Notes under the pieces: model-generated
Seen by the model: only the letters and a program-made list of their open reading frames with translations
What the model was told of the DNA's origin: nothing
Database searches by the model: none
Made by a program: the position numbers and the translations under genes
Part shown: piece after piece, positions 7,961-15,391 of the stretch
Layout: each line of letters opens with the position of its first letter
Position numbering within the stretch: the first letter of the stretch is position 1
Assembly (NCBI GenBank): GCA_003152015.1
Contig: PLZF01000041.1
Span: 18,253 to 79,503, forward strand
DNA: 61,251 nucleotides
Origin: Acidimicrobiaceae bacterium
Lineage (GTDB): Bacteria; Actinomycetota; Acidimicrobiia; Acidimicrobiales; RAAP-2
Reading direction: 5' to 3'

Positions 7961-8140
7961 CCGGGCGCGGAGGTCGTCGGTGGTGGTGTTCGCTACGAGG
8001 GCAGAAAGCTTCTTCCCGATGTCGACGAGTCTGTAGCCGAGGTGGCAGGTTGGATGACCCCGCGGGTTGGCGAGGTCGGTCCGACCACCAACGCCATGCT
8101 GTTCCGCAACGCTGTCGAGGCTGCAGAACGCGCCCGCTGA
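7961..8140 (+). pseudogene. folD: folD C-terminal fragment
   Basis: Sixty codons ending at TGA 8140 match the C-terminus of bifunctional methylene-tetrahydrofolate dehydrogenase/cyclohydrolase. The segment reads RPGAEVVGGGVRYEGRKLL, then PDVDESVAEVAGWMTPRVG, then EVGPTTNAMLFRNAVEAAER. FolD proteins end with the GDVD, ITPVPGGVGPMT and NT-EAA signatures in this order and spacing. The usual GGVGPMT reads GEVGPTT here. The N-terminal 220 or so residues, including the catalytic Lys, are absent, and the frame begins abruptly at the debris on the opposite strand. It is a truncated relic. Confidence 0.8.
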
Positions 8141-8194
8141 AGGGCCTGTGCCAACGGGTCGGTACGTCGGTCCCGCGGATCGACCTCGAACAGT

Positions 8195-8222
8195 GAGGGC
8201 GGACCCTTGCGGGCCCGCCCTC
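8195..8222. terminator. Stem-loop after folD relic and after DUF4389 gene
   Basis: GAGGGCGG and CCGCCCTC arms flank a short loop, with outer CAGTG/CACTG pairing just beyond. The hairpin lies between the converging ends of the folD fragment (stop 8140) and the DUF4389 gene (stop 8247), where a bidirectional terminator is expected. No T tract follows on either side. Confidence 0.6.
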
Positions 8223-8246
8223 GACACTGTGCGGCCGGATTCTCTT

Positions 8247-8852
8247 CTACCGGGTAGAGAATCCCGGATAGACGTCGGTCATCAGGTTCGTGTAGGCGTT
8301 CACACGGAAGGCCAGGCGGGCAAGCCCGATCATGTACTTCCTCATACCCTCTGGCCACTTACCGGTGAAGAGAACCGCGAAGAAGCCGATCACCAACACG
8401 ACGTAAGCGCCAATGCCGAGGACCATCAGGACGAACAACACCGGGATCACAAGGAGCCACTTGACGAAGATGAGCCCTCGGCTGAGCTTCTCCGGATAGG
8501 GGATGGAGAACGTCGCAGGATCGTCGCCCGGATCAGCCTCGGTGCTCACCAACGTGAACGTCGGGTACGGCTCCCGCATGAAGAGGTAGAAGGTGCCGAG
8601 GCGCCACTGGTACCTCATCACTCCGGCCGCGAACCCGAACATCGACTCCGGATACTTGCCGGTGAACAGAATCGCGAACCAGGCGATGAACGTGATCACA
8701 CCGACCACGATGCTGAGAAGGTACAGGTAGAGCGCGAGGGGAATTGCCATGATCGGATTGCCGATGACCCGCCAGCGAGCAACCGCGAGAGGTGAATTGA
8801 GATCCAGTTGGACAGGGTGAGCGACTGCAGGTGGTGGAGCTGGTGTTGTCAT
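8247..8852 (-). CDS. DUF4389-family membrane protein
   Basis: The 201-residue protein carries two copies of a membrane unit that each end in a conserved phrase (AILFTGKYPESM and AVLFTGKWPEGM). Each unit has a hydrophobic hairpin: about residues 35-65 for the first and 130-160 for the second. A loop with acidic residues and Pro (STEADPGDDPATFSIPYP) lies between. This internal duplication with FTGK-P-E is the mark of DUF4389 proteins, common in actinobacteria and of unknown function. A good GGAGG precedes ATG 8852. Confidence 0.85.
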   Translation of the reverse strand: MTTPAPPPAVAHPVQLDLNSPLAVARWRVIGNPIMAIPLALYLYLLSIVVGVITFIAWFAILFTGKYPESMFGFAAGVMRYQWRLGTFYLFMREPYPTFTLVSTEADPGDDPATFSIPYPEKLSRGLIFVKWLLVIPVLFVLMVLGIGAYVVLVIGFFAVLFTGKWPEGMRKYMIGLARLAFRVNAYTNLMTDVYPGFSTR

Positions 8853-9038
8853 GGCTTCCTCCTAGGGTTCGGATTGCTATGGCTTGTTGCGGGTGACAGC
8901 CTCGGAAACCCCCCGATCCGGCTCCTGAAGCAAAAGTGTTGCAGGTTCTGGTTTGGCGCGCTGGGATAGGAGCTCTACGGGTTGAAGGCGAAGATCTGGA
9001 GCGCCGCTTGTGACTTCGGCCGACCCTGATCGCAGATC

Positions 9039-9444
9039 GTGACAGATACTGCGGAGATGGAGGATCGCAACGTGTTGGGTGGCCGGTTGGAGCCCTTCGG
9101 CAATGACCCGGTCACCGGTTTCTTTCGAGACGGCTGCTGCCGTACCGGTCCCGAGGACTGCGGCAGCCACACCATCTGAGCGGTGGTGACTGCTGAGTTC
9201 CTCCAGCACCAACAACAAATGGGCAACGATCTGAGCACCCCGATGCTCCAGTACGGGTTCCCCGGCCTGGTACCCGGGGACCGCTGGTAGGTGACAGCTG
9301 GCAATTGGCTGCAGGCCCACCACGACGGGGCTGCCGCCTACGTGGTGTTGGCTTCCACCCACCAGCGGGCTCTGGAGATCGTGCCCTTGGAGGCACTCGA
9401 AGAGCACACCGTCGATGTACCGGCCAGTCCCGGTGGCCTCGAAG
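9039..9444 (+). pseudogene. DUF2237 pseudogene (decayed duplicate)
   Basis: This is a near-identical duplicate of the intact DUF2237 gene at 10125-10535. The frame is otherwise open, but TGA at 9177-9179 replaces the TGC of HTIC, and TAG at 9288-9290 replaces the TGC of DRWC. In addition TTC at 9096-9098 replaces the TGC of EPCG. Thus three Cys codons of the intact copy are lost, while the CC pair at codons 27-28 stays. No insertion or deletion has occurred. The last dozen codons before it (ending AACDFGRP-stop) loosely match the end of the MazF gene that precedes the intact copy, so the duplicated block may have included mazF. Similarity ends abruptly near 9444. Confidence 0.88.
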
Positions 9445-9567
9445 GTCATCGCATTTGTCACGCCGGTCAGCGTTCGGGGCCGGCGATCTCCTGTTGGCCG
9501 GAGCGACGTAATTCACGATTTGGGAATTGCCGTCCGGGCCCGGGGATCAATTCGCATCCCAAACGGC

Positions 9568-9580
9568 TACCATATTGGTA
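9568..9580. promoter_or_regulatory. Palindromic operator at the antitoxin start
   Basis: TACCATATTGGTA is a perfect 13-bp inverted repeat (TACCA-TAT-TGGTA). Its last base is the A of the ATG of the ribbon-helix-helix antitoxin. Ribbon-helix-helix antitoxins bind such short palindromes to repress their own operon, and this position would block both initiation and leaderless translation. Confidence 0.65.
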
Positions 9581-9810
9581 TGAGCAGGCAGATAGCCGTC
9601 AGGCTGCCCGACCACCTGGTCGAGTTCGTGGACCAGTTGGTGGGCGAGGGTCGGGCGGCCAGCCGAGCGGCTTTCGTGTCGAGCGCCTTGGAGCGCGAAC
9701 AGCGCCGCCAGATCGCGGCTCGGGATGCGGCCATTCTGACCACGGGCGGGGATGATCCCGACATGAACAGCCTGGCGCAGCACGTCGCCAGCATGCTTGC
9801 CGTCGATTAG
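9580..9810 (+). CDS. Ribbon-helix-helix antitoxin (MazE-like)
   Basis: The 76-residue protein opens with SRQIAVRLPDHLVEFVDQLV, then ASRAAFVSSALERE. This is a typical ribbon-helix-helix DNA-binding domain: a beta strand (QIAVRLP) and two helices with the S-R-A-x-F turn. The C-terminal 25 residues form the toxin-binding tail. Its stop codon overlaps the GTG start of the MazF-type gene by one base. The palindrome at 9568-9580 is a likely self-operator. Confidence 0.88.
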   Translation: MSRQIAVRLPDHLVEFVDQLVGEGRAASRAAFVSSALEREQRRQIAARDAAILTTGGDDPDMNSLAQHVASMLAVD

Positions 9811-10115
9811 TGCGCCCCATCCACACTGCCAGGTTCGACAAGGTGCGGCCCGTTCTGGTGCTGACCCGAGAGTTGGTCCGGCCCCACCTGGCGCGAGTGA
9901 CGGTAGCTCCGATCACGACCACCGTCCGAGGCTTGTCCACCGAAGTACCGGTCGGCCCGGCCAATGGGCTGGACCCCAACTCGGTCATCAGCTGCGACAA
10001 CATCGTGACCATCCCGAAAAGCCTTCTCGGCGACCTGATCGGCTTTCTCCTTCCCGATCAGGAGGAGGCGTTGACCGCCGCCATCCACGCCGCTTTCGAC
10101 CTCGACCAATCCTGA
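9810..10115 (+). CDS. mazF: MazF/PemK-type toxin endoribonuclease
   Basis: The 101-residue protein has the PemK/MazF layout: KVRPVLVLTRE (the family R-P-V-L-V strand), then VAPITTTVRGLSTEVPVG (the family T-T-x-R-x-x-P-x-E-V strand pair), and NVISCDN in the form NSVISCDNIVTIPKS, which in the family is the D-N-I/L-x-T-V turn. These toxins cut single-stranded mRNA at short motifs. The GTG start overlaps the antitoxin TAG. It is followed after nine bases by the intact DUF2237 gene, which may be co-transcribed. Confidence 0.9.
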   Translation: MRPIHTARFDKVRPVLVLTRELVRPHLARVTVAPITTTVRGLSTEVPVGPANGLDPNSVISCDNIVTIPKSLLGDLIGFLLPDQEEALTAAIHAAFDLDQS

Positions 10116-10124
10116 CTCCAGTTG

Positions 10125-10535
10125 ATGAGAGATACTGCGGAGATGGAGGATCGCAACGTGTTGGGTGGCCGGTTGGAGCCCTGCGGAAACGACCCGGTCA
10201 CCGGATTCTTTCGTGACGGCTGCTGCCATACCAGCCCCGAGGACCGGGGCAGCCACACCATCTGCGCGGTGGTAACCCCTGAGTTCCTCCAGCACCAGCA
10301 ACGGATCGGCAACGATCTGATCACCCCGATGCTCCAGTACGGGTTCCCCGGCCTGGTACCCGGGGACCGCTGGTGCGTGACGGCTGGCAATTGGCTGCAG
10401 GCCCACCACGACGGGGCGGCCGCCTATGTCGTGCTGGCATCCACCCACCTGCGGGCCTTGGAGATCGTGCCCCTGGCCGCACTCGAAGAGCATGCCGTTG
10501 ATATCCCGGCCAGTCCCGGCGGCCTCGAAAGCTGA
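10125..10535 (+). CDS. DUF2237 family protein (intact copy)
   Basis: The 136-residue protein shows the full DUF2237 signature: NVLGGRLEPCGNDPVTGFFR, then DGCC, SHTICAVVT, GNDLITPM, FPGLVPGDRWC and ALEIVPL. The family is widespread, single-domain and of unknown function; its four conserved Cys positions (EPC, GCC, TIC, RWC) suggest a metal site or redox role, which is my inference. I chose ATG 10125 because the duplicate has a start codon (GTG) at the same site; ATG 10143 is the alternative. It follows the mazEF-type pair by nine bases. Confidence 0.85.
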   Translation: MRDTAEMEDRNVLGGRLEPCGNDPVTGFFRDGCCHTSPEDRGSHTICAVVTPEFLQHQQRIGNDLITPMLQYGFPGLVPGDRWCVTAGNWLQAHHDGAAAYVVLASTHLRALEIVPLAALEEHAVDIPASPGGLES

Positions 10536-10592
10536 CAATTACAACTACGCGGTCTGCCGTCTCCCACCGGCGCCGGCCGACTGTTCAGGCCT

Positions 10593-10724
10593 TCAGACCG
10601 CCGACGCAATTCCGAGGATCACAACGATGGCTCGGTTCAGTCGAACCACGTCGGCAACGGCGAGCACCCCCACCTGCTCGCCGAGCTTGGAGCGATGAAC
10701 CGTGATGATCTTGTCCACACGGAC
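10593..10724 (-). pseudogene. mazF C-terminal fragment
   Basis: On the minus strand 43 codons read VRVDKIITVHRSKLGEQVG, then VLAVADVVRLNRAIVVILGI, ending at TGA 10593. This matches the last two secondary-structure elements of MazF/PemK toxins (D-K-I-x-T-V, R-S-x-L-G, then a helix ending in F/I-L-G). The frame has no start: it begins directly at the TAG of the phosphotransferase gene. It is a truncated toxin relic not derived from the intact mazF at 9810, whose C-terminus differs. Confidence 0.7.
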
Positions 10725-12113
10725 CTACCCGGGCGATCCTGGGCCCGATTGGCGGGGCCGTTCCAGATAGGAAGGATTGGCCACCCGAAGCTGATCACGG
10801 GCCGACGCCGCCAACACCGCGCCCACCCGTCGCCAGTCGTCGTCGAACTGGCCGGCCCGGATGGCGGCCACCAGATCGCCATCGCTGCCCACACCCAGGT
10901 CCGACAACCGACGGGCATGGTCCTGAGCAATACCGGGTCCCAGCCGCATCTCCCGCTCGGCGATGTGCAGAACATTGCGGGCCACCCGGGCTTCGAAGGC
11001 GCCTCGTCCAGAGCTCTTCTCCATCACGCCGGCTTCGAGGTACTCGGCCACGGCTTCGACCAATTCGGCCGCCGTAGGTCGGCCAAACGGAGGAGTACTG
11101 GCGGTGACCGGGCTTCGATCCGGTTCCGGATCCGGGGCCACCGGCTCCTCGGGCCCGACCCCCATCAATGCCAACAGATCCCATTCGCTCTCGCAGATAC
11201 GGCGCCCGATGGCGGCCAACTCCACCGAGCGGGTGCTCCCGCTCAGGTGGGCCGAAACCTGCAGCCCGCACACCACCGCCCACTTCATGGTGGCGTGCGC
11301 CTCCCACCACGTCACATCGATGGGGTCGACAGTCCTGCCACCCGCTGCCTCATACGCCTCGAGCAGGGCACTCAGATCGCCGAAGCCTCCGACCCTCCCG
11401 GCTCCCCCGAAACGCCAGGCCGGGGCGCAGAGCCACCCGATGTCCTCCAGCGGGTCGCCCACGTGGGCCAACTCCCAGTCGAGCACCGCCCGCAGACCGT
11501 CGGGGCCCACCATCAGGTTGCCCAGCCGAAAATCCCCGTGCACTGTTCGACGGGGTCCCCCCTCCGGCCGGTGGGCGTTGAGCCAACGCGCCCCGAGCTC
11601 GAGGGCGGGACGGACCTCACCCAGCGCATCCAGTAGCGGCAGCGGTTCAGCCAAGGGGTCGGTGGCGCTGAGACCCGGGATCGAGTCGGGGGCGATGGCA
11701 TGGATGGCGGCCAGGGCCCGTCCGCACTGGGCGGTCAAGGCCCGGCGGGCCGTGTCCCACTCGGGGTCCCGGAGGATTTTGCGCGGGATGGTCTCCCCCT
11801 CCACCCGGGTGGCCACCAGCCACCGGGGGCCGAGGCCTTCTCCTTCCCCTGACGCCACCACCTCGGCTACCGGCACCCCGCCCCGGTGGGCAGCCCGCAA
11901 CAGTGCTGCTTCCGCGCTGACCGCGCCGATCTGGGTGGCACCGTCCCCGCGGTCCTGTTGGATGACCAACTGGCGACGGACTCCGGCGTTGTCGATCAGG
12001 TCGAAGGATGAAGTGACCCGCGACGCCCCTCCCGACAGTCGCCGGAGGTCCTCGACCCGGCCTCCCAACACCCGGCCCAGGGCCTCGACGACTTCGACAC
12101 GAGCTGCGGCCAT
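10725..12113 (-). CDS. APH-like phosphotransferase with C-terminal DUF6285-like domain
   Basis: The 462-residue protein starts with an aminoglycoside/choline-kinase-like fold (about 1-330). It has an N-lobe strand with Q and RQLVIQQDR, the catalytic-loop Brenner motif HGDFRLGN, and the metal motif LDWELAHVGDP. The C-terminal 110 residues (AELVEAVAEYLEAGV, then an all-helical stretch) match the DUF6285-like unit that often follows this kinase in actinobacteria. Such proteins often sit with acyl-CoA dehydrogenases and SDRs in lipid or xenobiotic degradation, where the substrate is unknown. It is the last gene of a three-gene operon. Confidence 0.85.
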   Translation of the reverse strand: MAAARVEVVEALGRVLGGRVEDLRRLSGGASRVTSSFDLIDNAGVRRQLVIQQDRGDGATQIGAVSAEAALLRAAHRGGVPVAEVVASGEGEGLGPRWLVATRVEGETIPRKILRDPEWDTARRALTAQCGRALAAIHAIAPDSIPGLSATDPLAEPLPLLDALGEVRPALELGARWLNAHRPEGGPRRTVHGDFRLGNLMVGPDGLRAVLDWELAHVGDPLEDIGWLCAPAWRFGGAGRVGGFGDLSALLEAYEAAGGRTVDPIDVTWWEAHATMKWAVVCGLQVSAHLSGSTRSVELAAIGRRICESEWDLLALMGVGPEEPVAPDPEPDRSPVTASTPPFGRPTAAELVEAVAEYLEAGVMEKSSGRGAFEARVARNVLHIAEREMRLGPGIAQDHARRLSDLGVGSDGDLVAAIRAGQFDDDWRRVGAVLAASARDQLRVANPSYLERPRQSGPGSPG

Positions 12114-12116
12114 GGT

Positions 12117-13097
12117 CTATTCGACGGGGACGACGGGCATGCCGCGGTCGTCGAGTTGATGTAGGTACTCACAGATCCCATAACCGGTGCGGTCCTCGTA
12201 GGTCCACCGGGCCAGCCCCTCGTTGACCACCGTGCCCCGGCGCTGACCGATGTCGGCCACCCGCATCACATCACCGCGCAGGTCGTACGTGCGATCCTTC
12301 TTATCCAGCACCTGTACGTGCACCACCCGGTGGGTGAAGCCGTCGTCCTCGAGTTCGGTGCGGAGCCTCCACTCGGCGATGCTGGTGGCCCGCTCGCCGT
12401 TCCACACCCAACCCCGGTGGAGGTCACCGGCTTCGGTGCCGAGCCGGATGCCCCCGAAGTGCATGTCCTCGCCCACATTGATGCTGAACCAGCGCCACAT
12501 CTTGGGACCGCCCCAGCGCCGCGGCCCCCAGGACCGGTCCCGGTTGCCGTGGGCTCCCGACCACACCGAGCGCACCCCGTCGACCTCCAGCCAGCCCGTC
12601 CACCGGCCGGCTTGTTCGAGGTGGCCCTTCCCCACCGTGCCCGCCGCCGCGGCTGCCTCTTTGGAACGGGTGCCCCGCGGCTGCCCGTCGGTGCCGATGG
12701 CCGGGGTCACCGCATCGAAGCGCACGTCCAGAGCCACATGGGCGGTGTGGGTGACCTCCGCCCCCGGAGTACAGGCCCGGGCCGGTATGTCGGTGTCCAT
12801 GGTGAGCCGCCACGACTCGAGCGGGGCCAGCATCTCGTAGCGCACCGGGCCCACCTCGAGCACGGTGTCCACCATCTCGTGTTGCTCTTTCACCCCACGG
12901 TGCTCGGCCAACCCGCCACCGGGCAACCACACCGACATCCCGACGTCCATGGTCCCCTCGTTGGGGCGGATACCGACGCGGGTGAAGAAGCCCGAGTCGG
13001 TCCCGGGATCGAAGGCGTTGAAGTAGTACGACTCGCTCCAGGCGGTGTCGCCCTCGACAGGATGGGCCAAGTCGTGGTGGGGTTCGAGAATGGGCAT
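12117..13097 (-). CDS. DUF7064-like beta-barrel protein
   Basis: The 326-residue protein is rich in Trp and beta-strand patterns. It carries the hallmark NRDRSWGPRRWGG near residue 190, followed by MHFGGIRLG and a region with GWVWNGER. The RDRSWGPR motif occurs in the DUF7064/7065 group, which resembles the two-domain lipocalin-like fold of CrtC (hydroxyneurosporene synthase). It has no signal peptide. The gene lies three bases upstream of the phosphotransferase and two bases downstream of the SDR stop, so all three should be made together. Function is unknown; binding or modification of a hydrophobic ligand is a guess. Confidence 0.65.
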   Translation of the reverse strand: MPILEPHHDLAHPVEGDTAWSESYYFNAFDPGTDSGFFTRVGIRPNEGTMDVGMSVWLPGGGLAEHRGVKEQHEMVDTVLEVGPVRYEMLAPLESWRLTMDTDIPARACTPGAEVTHTAHVALDVRFDAVTPAIGTDGQPRGTRSKEAAAAAGTVGKGHLEQAGRWTGWLEVDGVRSVWSGAHGNRDRSWGPRRWGGPKMWRWFSINVGEDMHFGGIRLGTEAGDLHRGWVWNGERATSIAEWRLRTELEDDGFTHRVVHVQVLDKKDRTYDLRGDVMRVADIGQRRGTVVNEGLARWTYEDRTGYGICEYLHQLDDRGMPVVPVE

Positions 13098-13099
13098 GG

Positions 13100-13951
13100 C
13101 TACACCATCGTCTGTCCGGCGCTGACATTCAACGCCTCCCCGGTGACCCCTCGGGCATCATCGGACAGGAGCCAGCAGATGGCGGCGGCGATCTCCTCGG
13201 CACTCTGCAACCGGCCCAGCGGGATCTCCCGGGCGACGTAAGCAGCCAGGCCCTCGGGTCCACCCATGAGCTGTTCGAACATGGCGTCCTTGTTGATCAG
13301 ATTGGTGTCGACGGTGCCAGGGCAGACAGCATTGACCGAAATACCCGAGGGACCGAGCTCGGTGGCCATGGTCTGGGTCAACAGGATGATTCCCGCCTTG
13401 GCCGCGCAGTACGGCCCCAGAAACGGAAACGCCCGCTTCCCGGCCTGGCTGGAGACGTTACAGATTCGGCCGGCCAGGTCAGCGGCGATCATCCGATTGG
13501 CACAGGCCTTCGACACCAGCCAGGTACCGATGACGTTCACATCGAGGACCCGGCGGAACTCCTCGACCGGAATGTTGAGGAGTGGCCCGAGTCCGAATCC
13601 GGGCCCACTGCCTCCGGCCACATTGGCCACCAGAGTGACGGTCCCCAACTCTTCGCTGACCTGGGCCACCGCGTTTTCGACTTCGTCCTCCACCGACACG
13701 TCGGCCACCGCGGTAGCCACCCGCACCCCCAGACCCCGGAGCTCGGCCGCCAGTTCATCGAGTTCACCGACGCTGGCCGTGCCATGGGCGGGGGCATCGT
13801 CATAGGGCCGGGCGATGTCCAGACAGGCGATGTCGGCTCCGGACCGGGCCAGCTGTACGGCAGTTGCCCGACCGATCCCTCGGGGTCGGGCCGCACCGGT
13901 GACCAGTGCCACCTTGCCAGCCAGCGGGTTGAGGGGCTGTGTCAAACTCAT
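13100..13951 (-). CDS. SDR-family oxidoreductase (first gene of a three-gene operon)
   Basis: The 283-residue protein has TGAARPRGIG as cofactor loop, a following Asp in ACLDIARP (NAD preference), the NVAGG strand, the catalytic Ser in CNVSSQAG and YCAAK. It ends with GVTGEALNVSAGQTMV, the usual SDR C-terminus. The insert after the second strand (about residues 45-65) is longer than in the simplest SDRs and recalls mycofactocin-coupled relatives, though the exact GQGRSHA phrase of that group is missing. The gene is divergent from the serine hydrolase, with 46 bp between starts. Confidence 0.88.
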   Translation of the reverse strand: MSLTQPLNPLAGKVALVTGAARPRGIGRATAVQLARSGADIACLDIARPYDDAPAHGTASVGELDELAAELRGLGVRVATAVADVSVEDEVENAVAQVSEELGTVTLVANVAGGSGPGFGLGPLLNIPVEEFRRVLDVNVIGTWLVSKACANRMIAADLAGRICNVSSQAGKRAFPFLGPYCAAKAGIILLTQTMATELGPSGISVNAVCPGTVDTNLINKDAMFEQLMGGPEGLAAYVAREIPLGRLQSAEEIAAAICWLLSDDARGVTGEALNVSAGQTMV

Positions 13952-13997
13952 CAGGCAAACGTAACGACGATCGGGGCTGGGGTCGATCCGGGGGAGG

Positions 13998-15086
13998 ATG
14001 ATGGGCGCTGTCGATCACTCGCGGTTGGTGGAGTTGGTGGTACTGCCCACCCAACCCGAAGACGTGCCGTGGCCGACCACCGAGTGGCCCACAGGCGAGG
14101 TCCCCACCGGGGTCGACCTCGATGAGCTGATGGATCGGATGTTCGACGACTCCGGACCCCTGGCCGTCACTTTTGGCGTGTTGGTGATCCACCGCGGCCG
14201 GCTGGTGGCCGAGCGCTACGCCGGTGAGTTGGTGCACTTCGATCACCCACCCGATCCGGTGGACGCCGATACCCGCCTCCTCAGCTGGTCGATGGCCAAG
14301 TCGATGCTCCATGCAGTGGTGGGCATGCTGGTCGGTGACGGGCGGCTCGACATCGACGCTCCGGTCGACGTGCCCGAGTGGGCTGCGGCTGGAGACCCTC
14401 GGGGCGCTATCACCCTGCGCCAGATGCTGGCCATGCGCGACGGTCTCGACTTCGTCGAGGACTACGTGGACGCCGGGGTGTCGGATGTGATCGAGATGCT
14501 GTTCGGATCCGGCCAGTCCGACACCGCCCACTTCGCCGCCGATCGACAGCTGGCCGCCGCGGTCGGCTCGAAGTTCAACTACTCCTCGGGGACCTCCAAC
14601 ATCATCTCGAGACTGGTGGCCGGATGGGTGGGACCCGGCGAGGCGTACAGGATATTCCTGGCCGAGCGACTGTTCGGGCCGATCGGCATGACCAGCGCGG
14701 TTCCCGAGTTCGACGAAGCCGGGACCTGGGTGGCGTCGTCCTACGTCCGGGCCACGGCCCGGGACTTTGCCCGGTTCGGTCTGTTGTATCTCCGTGACGG
14801 GGTGTGGGACGGCACCCACCTACTCCCCGAAGGCTGGGTCGACTACGCCCGGACCATCGAGTCCGACGACCCCGAGAGTGGTCCCTACGGCGCCCATTGG
14901 TGGGGAATGGCCGGCGACGAGCTGGGCACGTTCCGGGCCTCGGGCTACGAGGGACAGTCGATAGTCATCTGCCCACCACGCGATCTGGTGGTGGTGCGGC
15001 TGGGCAAGACGCCGGCGTCGGACGAGGCCAAGGCGGCCGGCGAGCGGTGGCGAAGGGACGTTCTCGAGGCCTTCGCCTCGGCGTAG
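13998..15086 (+). CDS. Beta-lactamase-fold serine hydrolase
   Basis: The 362-residue protein has the class C beta-lactamase/esterase layout: SMAKS gives the SxxK nucleophile near residue 98, YSSGT gives the second Tyr motif near 194, and a later HWWGMAGDE and SGYEGQS region replaces the KTG strand with G-Y-E-G-Q. No signal peptide is visible, so it is probably cytoplasmic and acts as an esterase or on a small lactone or amide. It is divergent from the SDR operon and may be functionally linked. Start ATG 13998 and the next codon ATG 14001 are equally possible. Confidence 0.85.
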   Translation: MMGAVDHSRLVELVVLPTQPEDVPWPTTEWPTGEVPTGVDLDELMDRMFDDSGPLAVTFGVLVIHRGRLVAERYAGELVHFDHPPDPVDADTRLLSWSMAKSMLHAVVGMLVGDGRLDIDAPVDVPEWAAAGDPRGAITLRQMLAMRDGLDFVEDYVDAGVSDVIEMLFGSGQSDTAHFAADRQLAAAVGSKFNYSSGTSNIISRLVAGWVGPGEAYRIFLAERLFGPIGMTSAVPEFDEAGTWVASSYVRATARDFARFGLLYLRDGVWDGTHLLPEGWVDYARTIESDDPESGPYGAHWWGMAGDELGTFRASGYEGQSIVICPPRDLVVVRLGKTPASDEAKAAGERWRRDVLEAFASA

Positions 15087-15269
15087 GTCACGTCGCCCGC
15101 CGGTCGGGTAGCCGCCGGGGCCCGGTCCACCCACTCGGCGCTCTGGCCGCTGAAACCGGGTCGGACGCCGAAGTGACCCTCGACGCCTCTCCCAAATCAG
15201 GCACGCCCGGAGTCATCGCCTCGTTCACCATCAAGTCGGGGACGGTGGTCCGGGATCACGATGAGTCCA

Positions 15270-15285
15270 CCGGGGCACGCCCCGG
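15270..15285. terminator. Tight GC stem-loop after the serine hydrolase
   Basis: CCGGGGC and GCCCCGG arms surround a two-base loop in the 373-bp gap after the hydrolase stop (15086). It could end hydrolase transcription, but no T tract follows. The rest of 15087-15330 shows no gene I can support. Confidence 0.4.
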
Positions 15286-15330
15286 CCGCCTGTTGCGGGG
15301 CCCGCAGCCGGCCCAGGCCCACCCATAAGG

Positions 15331-15357
15331 GGAAACGAGAACCGGTTCTCAGTTTCC
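15331..15357. promoter_or_regulatory. Near-perfect palindrome, KstR/TetR-like operator
   Basis: The 14-bp core GAGAACCGGTTCTC is a perfect palindrome. It is extended by GGAAAC on the left and GTTTCC on the right, with one extra base (A) breaking the symmetry. The centre A-A-C-n-n-G-T-T matches the core of the KstR-type operator known from steroid-degrading actinobacteria (T-n-n-AAC-n-n-GTT-n-n-A). It lies about 60 bp before the -10 box of the following operon. No kstR homologue is in the window. Confidence 0.6.
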
Positions 15358-15391
15358 TGCCTGCCAGGGACTCATTTCGAAAGATATCGCC

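Noticed and set aside
9177-9179. TGA in DUF2237 copy 1 as a selenocysteine codon replacing Cys
   Set aside because: TGA for Cys is the usual selenocysteine pattern, but a TAG also replaces a Cys further on, no SECIS-like hairpin was seen, and an intact TGC copy lies nearby. Decay is simpler.
8877-9461. Minus-strand frame opposite the DUF2237 pseudogene
   Set aside because: The duplicate locus shows the same mirror frame opposite a clearly coding DUF2237 gene. Its last 34 codons look somewhat coding, but no match is known to me.
13800-14819. 339-codon open frame on the minus strand
   Set aside because: It mirrors the serine hydrolase, whose SxxK and YSS motifs prove the plus strand.
15087-15328. 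Plus-strand frame after the serine hydrolase with beta-like residues
   Set aside because: It has no own start, belongs to a frame that overlaps the hydrolase out of register, and matches no family.
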